From the NCBI GenBank assembly GCA_037447295.1, contig JBBIGZ010000065.1:1-16495 (forward strand): a stretch of 16,495 nt of DNA, read 5' to 3'. Below are positions 7,631 through 12,802 of this stretch, piece after piece. The stretch is from 630D-37 sp037447295. Its GTDB lineage: Bacteria > Chloroflexota > Anaerolineae > Anaerolineales > Villigracilaceae. Position numbers and translations under genes: made by a program. How positions within the stretch are numbered: the stretch's first letter is position 1; the number at the start of each line of letters is the position of its first letter. The notes under the pieces were generated by a model. It was not told where the DNA came from. It saw only the letters and a program-made list of their open reading frames with translations, and searched no databases.

Positions 7631-7672
7631 GGAGCAGAGGGAATCAAGGAACACTCCCTTCCCATCTGCTCC
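7631..7672 (-). promoter_or_regulatory. Long hairpin between rpsO and pnp, possible processing site
   Basis: GGAGCAGA-GGGAA (7631-7643) pairs with TTCCC-A-TCTGCTCC (7659-7672): 13 bp with one bulged base and a 15-nt loop. On the minus strand it begins 16 nt after the rpsO stop and lacks a following T-tract, so it is not a standard terminator. In E. coli a hairpin at this place is cut by RNase III and lets PNPase control its own mRNA; a similar role here is inference. Confidence 0.55.
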
Positions 7673-7688
7673 AGGCAAATATCGCTAT

Positions 7689-7961
7689 TTACTTCCGGCG
7701 CAAGTTGAGCTGTTCGGTCAAAGCGACGTAGCGCGGATAGTCATGCTGACGCAAGTAGTTCAGCAAGCGCCGTCGCTGTCCGACGAGCTTTAGCAACCCA
7801 CGGCGTGAGGCCTCATCATGTTTATGCACTTTGAGATGCTCGGTGAGCTGCTGAATGCGTCCGGTGAGCAAAGCGATCTGCACTTCGGGAGATCCCGTAT
7901 CCCCCGGATGGCGTTGATAATCTTGAATCAACTTGCTTTTTTGATCTTTTGGTAAGGGCAT
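7689..7961 (-). CDS. rpsO: 30S ribosomal protein S15
   Basis: A 90-residue protein with the S15 length and core: the HPGDTGSPEVQIALLTGRI helix-turn region, then LTEHLKVHKHDEASRRGLL and the QRRRLLNYLRQHD segment that binds 16S rRNA helix 22. S15 is a primary binder of the platform of the small subunit. An AAGGAG ribosome binding site is present but lies 11 nt before ATG 7961 and inside alternative hairpins, which points to translational control. pnp follows on the same strand. The promoter is probably the TATAAT at 8057-8062, giving a leader of about 90 nt. Confidence 0.97.
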   Translation of the reverse strand: MPLPKDQKSKLIQDYQRHPGDTGSPEVQIALLTGRIQQLTEHLKVHKHDEASRRGLLKLVGQRRRLLNYLRQHDYPRYVALTEQLNLRRK

Positions 7962-7965
7962 GACG

Positions 7966-8004
7966 CTGCTTTCTCCTTAAGAGCAGAATGGATTTTGTGA
8001 AAGC
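7966..8004 (-). promoter_or_regulatory. rpsO leader with two mutually exclusive hairpins at the RBS
   Basis: Hairpin A pairs CTGCT (7966-7970) with AGCAG (7982-7986) and puts the AAGGAG ribosome binding site (7973-7978) in its loop. Hairpin B pairs GCTTTC (7968-7973) with GAAAGC (7999-8004) and covers one end of the ribosome binding site. The arms overlap, so only one can form. S15 controls its own synthesis through leader structures in several phyla; this leader is a plausible case, not a recognised motif. Confidence 0.45.
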
Positions 8005-8056
8005 AAGTCTCCATGCAGGCAGCCATAGCCACCACACAGGACCAGTCACGGAGAAG

Positions 8057-8062
8057 ATTATA
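8057..8062 (-). promoter_or_regulatory. -10 box for rpsO-pnp
   Basis: A perfect TATAAT on the minus strand lies about 95 nt before the rpsO start. No good -35 at 16-18 nt is seen; a TTGAAC lies 24 nt upstream, too far. It is divergent from the glnA leader promoters. Confidence 0.5.
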
Positions 8063-8249
8063 TCATACTCTCATGGTAATAGAGGCGTTCAACATCCCAT
8101 TAGAAAACCGATCCCAGGTTGAGCAGGGACAGCATTCCCCTAAAAAGCAGGAGATCGAAATCAAGCGGAAGCCAGAAGTCAATAGCCGCATATCGTTTGC
8201 CGAAAACGGCGAAAAACCCTAGAACATCGAGGCGCATTGTTTGTTTTTT

Positions 8250-8258
8250 TGGTAAAAT
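8250..8258 (+). promoter_or_regulatory. Upstream -10-like element of the glnA leader
   Basis: TTGGTAAAAT contains TAAAAT (8253-8258) preceded by TGG-like context after a run of T. The same GGTAAAAT string recurs 45 nt downstream and before lpd. No convincing -35 is seen. Confidence 0.35.
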
Positions 8259-8273
8259 CAGCGCGTCCAAGGC

Positions 8274-8303
8274 TTGTGCAAAATCCAAAAAGCATGGTAA
8301 AAT
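8274..8303 (+). promoter_or_regulatory. Promoter of the glnA leader RNA
   Basis: A weak -35 TTGTGC (8274-8279), an 18-nt spacer and an extended -10 TGG-TAAAAT (8295-8303) predict a start near 8310. That is about 40 nt before the putative ribozyme cleavage site and about 395 nt before the glnA start. Confidence 0.5.
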
Positions 8304-8344
8304 AGAGACACGCAAATGTGGCACCTTACAACTGAATAACGGAG

Positions 8345-8555
8345 AAATAGCGGCTGGGCCCTGCCTAGGCAGGGTTACGAGGTGGAGGTTCCCCAACGCG
8401 AGTCGGGTGCTAACGGCAAAGCGCCGGAAAATCGGATCGATCAGCGGATGCCTCCAGAGCCTGATCACGGGCTCTTTTCTCCCTTCCGAAAGAAGCGTAC
8501 CGCAACAGTTTGAGAACCCTTCTCACCAAGGAGTTCAAAAAAACGCTGTTGCCCG
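8345..8555 (+). ncRNA. glmS-type self-cleaving ribozyme (variant) upstream of glnA
   Basis: The core of the glmS ribozyme is readable. A possible cleavage site A-GCGGCTGG (after A8349) precedes hairpin P1 (CCCTGCC 8359-8365 with GGCAGGG 8368-8374). Then come ACGAGGTGGAGGTT (8377-8390) and, across an insert, GCGGATGCCTCC (8444-8455); TGGAGG/CCTCCA forms P2. P3 is AGAGCC/GGCTCT (8456-8475) with loop TGATCACG. P4 is GCAACAG (8502-8508) with CTGTTGC (8546-8552) plus an inner TTTGA/TCAAA. The known class is cut on binding glucosamine-6-phosphate, and the downstream RNA is then degraded. Odd points: GCGGC replaces GCGCC, CAGC replaces CGGC, and an extra hairpin (8406-8426) lies in the core. The recognition is from memory of the B. 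subtilis and B. anthracis sequences, not a covariance search. Confidence 0.8.
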
Positions 8556-8562
8556 TCGAAAA

Positions 8563-8580
8563 CCATCCGGTAACGGGTGG
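8563..8580 (+). promoter_or_regulatory. GNRA-capped hairpin after the ribozyme
   Basis: CCATCCG (8563-8569) and CGGGTGG (8574-8580) form a 7-bp stem closed by a GTAA tetraloop. Such loops often make tertiary contacts, so it may be a peripheral ribozyme domain. Alternative pairing of CCCGT (8552-8556) with ACGGG (8573-8577) is possible. Confidence 0.5.
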
Positions 8581-8597
8581 GAGAAGGCGGACGCAGT

Positions 8598-8622
8598 GAT
8601 TCAGGCATAACTTTGCCTGATC
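8598..8622 (+). promoter_or_regulatory. Hairpin in the glnA leader
   Basis: TCAGGCA (8601-8607) pairs with TGCCTGA (8614-8620) around a 6-nt loop, extended by two further pairs past a bulged T. It is followed by TTTGCTTT, a poor T-tract, so it may be a weak terminator or a spacer between ribozyme and attenuator. Confidence 0.5.
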
Positions 8623-8634
8623 TTTGCTTTGGAA

Positions 8635-8661
8635 GGGCGTTTTGTTTTTAACAGCACGCCC
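8635..8661 (+). promoter_or_regulatory. Antiterminator stem before glnA
   Basis: GGGCGT (8635-8640) is fully complementary to ACGCCC (8656-8661), which overlaps the 5' arm of the terminator at 8650-8659. The two structures exclude each other, as in transcription attenuators. Confidence 0.5.
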
Positions 8662-8679
8662 GCGCGTGCTGTTTTTTGT
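8650..8679 (+). terminator. Rho-independent terminator directly before glnA
   Basis: AACAGCACGC (8650-8659) and GCGTGCTGTT (8664-8673) form a perfect 10-bp stem with loop CCGC, followed by a run of T to 8677. It ends about 15 nt before the glnA ribosome binding site. No promoter is seen between it and glnA, so glnA expression probably needs read-through. Confidence 0.88.
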
Positions 8680-8704
8680 TAAATCTCACCCTTTGGAGGA
8701 CCCT

Positions 8705-10039
8705 ATGAACTCAAAAGATTTACTCGCTCGCGTCAAAGAAGATAACATCAAGTTCATCTCGCTCCAGTTCACCGATGTAACCGGAGCCGTGAAATCGGTA
8801 GATATGCCGGTATCCCGTCTGGATGAGGCGCTGGAAGATGGTGTCTGGTTCGATGGCTCTTCGGTAGAGGGATTTGCTCGCATCCAGGAAAGTGATATGC
8901 GCCTGGTGTTGGATCCCGAAACCTATGCCATCCTGCCCTGGACACCTGTAGAGCGTCGCCGAGCACGCATCTTTTGCGATATCTACACACCGGACGGGAA
9001 GCCCTTCGAGGGCGATCCGCGCGGCACGCTCAAGCGCCTTCTGGCGAAACTGGAAGAACGCGGCTGGACCTACAACGTAGGTCCGGAGCCCGAATTCTTC
9101 CTCTTCCGACGCAACGGTGGGAGCGTGCACCCCGTGCCCCACGATATCGGTGGCTACTTTGACTTCTCCGCCGACGACGAAGCCGTGCGCGTGCGCACTG
9201 AGCTGATGGAAGCCCTCAACCAGATGGGCTTGGAAGTCGAGATGGGACACCACGAGGTGGCCCTAGGCCAGCACGAAATTGATTTCCGCTTTGCCAATGC
9301 GCTACGCACGGCCGACAATGTGCTGACGCTAAAATATACGGTCAAAGCAATCGCCGCCCAACACGGACTGGTGGCCTCCTTTATGCCCAAGCCGATCTTC
9401 GGCATCAACGGCTCCGGCATGCATTGTCATCAATCCATTTTCGATCGCAATGGCGAAAACCTGTTCTTCGATCCCAATGACGAATATAAGCTTTCGCGGC
9501 TGGCCTATCATTTCATCGCCGGTCAGCTGCACCATGCGCGAGCCATAGCGGCCGTGGTTGCGCCGACGGTGAACTCCTATAAGCGTCTCGTGCCGGGGTA
9601 CGAAGCGCCGGTCTACATTGGTTGGGCGCAGATCAACCGCTCGGCGCTGATCCGCATTCCACGCTATACCGAAGGACGCCATAAATCCATGCGCGCCGAG
9701 CTCCGCTTCCCCGATCCATCATCGAATCCCTACCTGGCATTTACCGTCATGCTCGCCGCCGCTCTGGATGGCATCGATCGCCAGCTAATGCCGCCGGCGC
9801 CCTTGAACAACATCAACCTCTATCACCTGAGCAAAGAGGAGCGGGCGCAAATGGGAGTGCGCGAACTGCCGGGCTCATTGGCCGAGGCGCTGCGCGAGCT
9901 GGAGCAAGATCAAACCTTGAAGGACGCCTTAGGGCCGGTGACCTATGAGGCCTTCCTGCGTGCCAAATGGGCTGAAGTAGAAGAATACCGCATGAAGGTC
10001 ACCGATTGGGAGATCGAACACTACCTGGAAACGGCCTAA
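8705..10039 (+). CDS. glnA: Glutamine synthetase, type I alpha
   Basis: The 444-residue product makes glutamine from glutamate, ammonia and ATP, as a cytoplasmic dodecamer. The length equals that of Bacillus GlnA. Signature motifs are all present: FDGSSVEGF, EPEFFLFR, GHHEVALGQHEIDF, NGSGMHCHQS, NSYKRLVPGYEAP and NRSALIRIP. It is of the GSI-alpha type: it lacks the adenylylation-loop tyrosine context of GSI-beta (here NLYHLSKEERAQMG) and has the insert-free length. Arg59 in SSVEGFARI matches the residue that mediates glutamine feedback inhibition in B. subtilis (Arg62). ATG 8705 is chosen for its GGAGGA ribosome binding site 4 nt upstream; an in-frame extension to 8624 would translate the terminator. 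Control is likely through the ribozyme and attenuator leader. Confidence 0.97.
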   Translation: MNSKDLLARVKEDNIKFISLQFTDVTGAVKSVDMPVSRLDEALEDGVWFDGSSVEGFARIQESDMRLVLDPETYAILPWTPVERRRARIFCDIYTPDGKPFEGDPRGTLKRLLAKLEERGWTYNVGPEPEFFLFRRNGGSVHPVPHDIGGYFDFSADDEAVRVRTELMEALNQMGLEVEMGHHEVALGQHEIDFRFANALRTADNVLTLKYTVKAIAAQHGLVASFMPKPIFGINGSGMHCHQSIFDRNGENLFFDPNDEYKLSRLAYHFIAGQLHHARAIAAVVAPTVNSYKRLVPGYEAPVYIGWAQINRSALIRIPRYTEGRHKSMRAELRFPDPSSNPYLAFTVMLAAALDGIDRQLMPPAPLNNINLYHLSKEERAQMGVRELPGSLAEALRELEQDQTLKDALGPVTYEAFLRAKWAEVEEYRMKVTDWEIEHYLETA

Positions 10040-10061
10040 GAATCTATTATTCATTCCCCAC

Positions 10062-11483
10062 CTAAGCACTGCGGCGAATATCCCGTACCGGCGAGGCATA
10101 TACCACCTGTGCCTTGCCGGCATTTTTCGCCCGATACATCATGGCATCAGCATGGCGGATCAGTTCTTCTACGCTTGGGAAATCCGATATATCCCGTACC
10201 ACCCCAATGCTGACGGTAAGATGGAATTCTTGCCCTTCGATCACGTAAGGACCATGTAATCGAGAACGAATGCGTTCGATTAGGCTAACAGTTTCCCCGG
10301 CAGGAATATTGTAAATCACCACAAACTCATCTCCGGCATAGCGTGCTACAAAATCTTCTGCTCGCACTGCTTTACGTAGACGTTCGGCAATCATCTTGAG
10401 CAAAGTATCCCCTGCTGCGTGCCCAAATGTGTCGTTCACCTGCTTGAACCCATCCAGGTCAATAAACAGGAGCGCCGCGCGGACCAACGGATGGGAAGGC
10501 TGATAATAGAGTGGTAATGTCTGCAATAGATAACGGCGATTCGGCAGGCCGGTGAGATCATCATAGAGTGCCTGACGGCGCAATTCGGCTTCTCTCTCTT
10601 TAGAGGCTGTAATATCCCGAACCGCCAACAATTCGCGTCCATCCTGAAACAACGACGTTCGCAACACTTCAACGTGTAGCACACGCCCATCGCTTCTTCG
10701 GAGCAGTGTTCCGATGCTCTCCCCACCCCCCTGTTCGATGTTCTCTTGGCTCGTATCTCCATCGCAGCCCAGAAACTCCTGGATATCCCTTCCTATCAAC
10801 TTCCTTGTCGGTACATTCACCAGATTCGCAAAATGGTGATCGGCAGATTCGATCTTTCCTTCGCACAAGATTAATAGGCCATAAGCATCTTGTAAAAGCA
10901 TGCGGAAATAGCGATCATAGGTTGCGAGTTCCTGATAATATGCATCACGAAAGCTCCGCATATGTTGGGCGATGATCAAAGCCGTTGCCCACGTAACAAA
11001 AAGGACAATGCTAAGGGCGGAAAAGAGAGGAGTATCGCCCATCTGCGGCAGAATGGTTATCACGATCAGAGAACCGATTCCCAACGCAAGCATTTCGAAC
11101 GGTGAAAAAAGAAAAGCACTCAGCGCCAGAATGGGCACAAAGTAAAACAGGCTCCAACGATTTCCTGCAAAATAGCTGCTTATTATGAGCCCAGCGGCAA
11201 ACGCGATAGTATTATAAAGTGCAAACCGATAGTAACGTGTATGTGCCAGGACGTAAAGAACCATCCAAACGGCAACCGCAAGTGTCACATCCACGCTGTA
11301 TGAAATTATAGGAAGAGCACTCCCGGCGACAAAAAAGTGCAGAAGCAAAATCAAGGGGATCGCAAAAATTCCAAACCAGAGCAACTTGAGCAAAAGGGAA
11401 GCTTGCTCTCGTTGATCCAGAGAGTAAATCCGGCGCGACGGAAGATATGCAGAATGTATGAGTCGCTTTAATTGTTGACGCAT
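10062..11483 (-). CDS. Membrane-bound diguanylate cyclase (6TM-PAS-GGDEF)
   Basis: A 473-residue signalling protein. Residues about 33-172 hold roughly six hydrophobic spans, residues about 190-297 look like a PAS domain ending in VRDITASKEREAEL, and residues about 303-465 are a GGDEF domain that makes cyclic di-GMP from two GTP. The domain starts YDDLTGLPNRRYLLQ. The active-site motif is AGDEF (383-387) instead of GGDEF; this variant is often still active. The inhibitory I-site RxxD is present five residues upstream (RAED, 374-377). ATG 11483 is chosen because the longer frame to 11675 has no domain support and because a -10/-35 pair ends 8 nt before it. It converges with glnA, with only 22 nt between stops. 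Confidence 0.9.
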   Translation of the reverse strand: MRQQLKRLIHSAYLPSRRIYSLDQREQASLLLKLLWFGIFAIPLILLLHFFVAGSALPIISYSVDVTLAVAVWMVLYVLAHTRYYRFALYNTIAFAAGLIISSYFAGNRWSLFYFVPILALSAFLFSPFEMLALGIGSLIVITILPQMGDTPLFSALSIVLFVTWATALIIAQHMRSFRDAYYQELATYDRYFRMLLQDAYGLLILCEGKIESADHHFANLVNVPTRKLIGRDIQEFLGCDGDTSQENIEQGGGESIGTLLRRSDGRVLHVEVLRTSLFQDGRELLAVRDITASKEREAELRRQALYDDLTGLPNRRYLLQTLPLYYQPSHPLVRAALLFIDLDGFKQVNDTFGHAAGDTLLKMIAERLRKAVRAEDFVARYAGDEFVVIYNIPAGETVSLIERIRSRLHGPYVIEGQEFHLTVSIGVVRDISDFPSVEELIRHADAMMYRAKNAGKAQVVYASPVRDIRRSA

Positions 11484-11491
11484 ACGAGCAA

Positions 11492-11520
11492 ATTCTAAAC
11501 GAGTATTTATTTCAAAGCAA
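11492..11520 (-). promoter_or_regulatory. Promoter for the GGDEF gene, probably leaderless
   Basis: On the minus strand TTGCTT (11520-11515), a 17-nt spacer and TAGAAT (11497-11492) form a plausible promoter. The -10 ends 8 nt before ATG 11483 and no ribosome binding site is present, so the mRNA probably starts at the AUG. Confidence 0.5.
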
Positions 11521-11779
11521 TTACAGTTCTGTAAGCGAGATTCTACAAGAGACCACGCCACAAGAGGCTTTCTTGACGATAAAGAAAGCACCAACCTACA
11601 CGATCTCTCGCTCCATCTCAAAAGGCCCCTCAAGGAAACGGGCACAATGCTGGCATTGGATGCAGCATTCCTCACTCGTGCTACATTATCCTATTCCCAA
11701 ACGCCCATATCCTCTCAGGCCGTCACACCAATTAACACTCCCCCTTAACCACATTCGTTGCTCTATTCACTGCAATCGC
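11521..11779 (-). other. Non-coding gap between the fusion gene and the GGDEF gene
   Basis: No convincing gene was found on either strand; the open frame at 11573-11845 on the plus strand has no start signal or recognisable motif. One perfect 7-bp inverted repeat is present (AATGCTG 11646-11652, CAGCATT 11663-11669) without a T-tract. A GATAAT on the minus strand near 11690 could be a -10 but is unsupported. Confidence 0.5.
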
Positions 11780-12499
11780 TTAAGCTTGCTCCACCTTTAC
11801 ATCCGGGAAAAACTGATGGATCGTCCCCTCGACCCAACCGTGTAACGTTGCCGGCGAAAGAGAACACCCCAGGCAAGCGCCTCCCAAACGCACTTTAAGC
11901 ACCTTGCCATCGAACGAGACAAATTCCACACTGCCCCCGTGATAATGTTCGATATAGGCGCTCAGGTTCTCGATCAGACCCTTTAGATGTTCTTCCTTGG
12001 AGAAAGAATTTGTAGCCATTTTCTTCTCTTTTTCCGTTGAAGAAGTGTACAAACCATTGCGCAGGATAGAACGAACTTGCACCTGGGCATTTTGCCAGCG
12101 TGAAGCCACCATCTGGGCCAGGCGCGAGAGCACAACTTCTCCCAACTGCGGATAGCGGCGGGAAAGCCTCACCAGATCGGCACCGCGCACTCGAAGCGCA
12201 TGGCAATCGCTCAGGGCAATGGCACCGGACGTATAGGTGGCACTACCTACTATCGCCGACCAACCAAACACCCCACCCGACCGCACCTGAGTAATGGTGA
12301 GCGCATCCCCATCATAGGGCTTGTAACGAATCGCCACCTCACCTTCCAACAGGAGATAAAGAAACTCAGCCCGATCGCCTTGCTCAAAGATCACCGTATC
12401 CTTCGCACAGTGATAAGGCTCAAAGAGCGGTTCTAGCAGGCGCAGCTGGGTTTCTTCCAGGCCCTCAAAAAGGGATAAAGCAGTGAACAAACGCAACAT
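11780..12499 (-). CDS. Cyclic-nucleotide-binding-like domain fused to NifU (Nfu) domain
   Basis: The 239-residue product joins two families. Residues about 5-130 match the beta-roll of Crp/CAP_ED domains (LFEGLEETQLRLLEPLFEP, IFEQGDRAEFLYLLLEGEVA, GGVFGWSAIVG, then a long helix). No HTH follows. After a charged linker (about 152-165) comes an Nfu domain (168-239) with GGACLGCSLSPATL, whose Cys209 and Cys212 are the Fe-S scaffold cysteines. The phosphate-binding cassette lacks the usual Arg (ATYTSGAIAL where RxA is expected), so classic cAMP binding is doubtful. Met161 (12019) could be an internal start yielding a free Nfu protein, though its RBS is weak. The fusion suggests ligand-controlled or oligomerised Fe-S cluster delivery; that is inference. 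A -10 ends 7 nt before ATG 12499. Confidence 0.85.
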   Translation of the reverse strand: MLRLFTALSLFEGLEETQLRLLEPLFEPYHCAKDTVIFEQGDRAEFLYLLLEGEVAIRYKPYDGDALTITQVRSGGVFGWSAIVGSATYTSGAIALSDCHALRVRGADLVRLSRRYPQLGEVVLSRLAQMVASRWQNAQVQVRSILRNGLYTSSTEKEKKMATNSFSKEEHLKGLIENLSAYIEHYHGGSVEFVSFDGKVLKVRLGGACLGCSLSPATLHGWVEGTIHQFFPDVKVEQA

Positions 12500-12506
12500 T
12501 GTACAT

Positions 12507-12512
12507 ATGATA
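12507..12512 (-). promoter_or_regulatory. -10 box for the cNMP-Nfu gene, possibly leaderless
   Basis: TATCAT on the minus strand (five of six consensus bases) ends 7 nt before ATG 12499. The -35 is weak. An AAGG lies 14 nt before the ATG, too far for a ribosome binding site. Confidence 0.35.
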
Positions 12513-12660
12513 ACCTTCAGCCATAAAAGCAAAGTAGTATCGAATTTCCTGAAAGTTGGAGAATTTTGTAATGTTGTCCTGCCTCACAGATAGACACGGA
12601 CAATTTCCATCTCCTAGGTTACCCCGAGTTTGCTGCAACACCATTCCGACAATAAAGCAT

Positions 12661-12679
12661 GGAAACGCAAGCGTTTTCC
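12661..12679. repeat. Inverted repeat in the divergent control region
   Basis: GGAAACGC and GCGTTTTCC form an 8-bp stem with one extra T and a 2-nt centre. It lies between the divergent cNMP-Nfu and lpd promoters, so it could be a regulator site. The rest of the 300-nt gap holds nothing else recognisable. Confidence 0.35.
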
Positions 12680-12755
12680 TCATAAAATTCACGTAAATCA
12701 TGCCCATACCATCAAAAGCCCCACCCGCTCCTTTGCAGGCATTGCCCGCCCATGA

Positions 12756-12764
12756 TGGTAAAAT
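12756..12764 (+). promoter_or_regulatory. Extended -10 for lpd
   Basis: TGG-TAAAAT is identical to the element before the glnA leader. It predicts a start near 12771 and a leader of about 30 nt with a GGGAG ribosome binding site at 12792-12796. No -35 at normal spacing is seen. Confidence 0.5.
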
Positions 12765-12802
12765 AACCAGCGGCAAGGAAATTTTTGCTTCGGGAGTCTA
12801 TC

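Noticed and set aside
8100..8237. Possible 45-residue hydrophobic protein on the minus strand (start MRLDVLGFFAV)
   Set aside because: No ribosome binding site and no known family; it lies in the promoter region between divergent units.
8345..8560. Glutamine riboswitch (glnA motif), RNase P RNA, tmRNA or SRP RNA as alternatives for the leader RNA
   Set aside because: The conserved cores of these RNAs, as I remember them, are not present, while the glmS ribozyme P2 core matches closely.
8119..8610. Open frame of 163 codons on the plus strand across the glnA leader
   Set aside because: It has no ribosome binding site and no protein motif, and it covers the promoters and the structured ribozyme region. 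RNA structure explains this stretch better.
8624..8704. In-frame N-terminal extension of glnA
   Set aside because: It would translate through the terminator hairpin; the ATG at 8705 has a strong ribosome binding site and gives the family length.
11573..11845. Open frame of 90 codons on the plus strand
   Set aside because: No start signal or motif, and it overlaps the well-supported Nfu end on the other strand.
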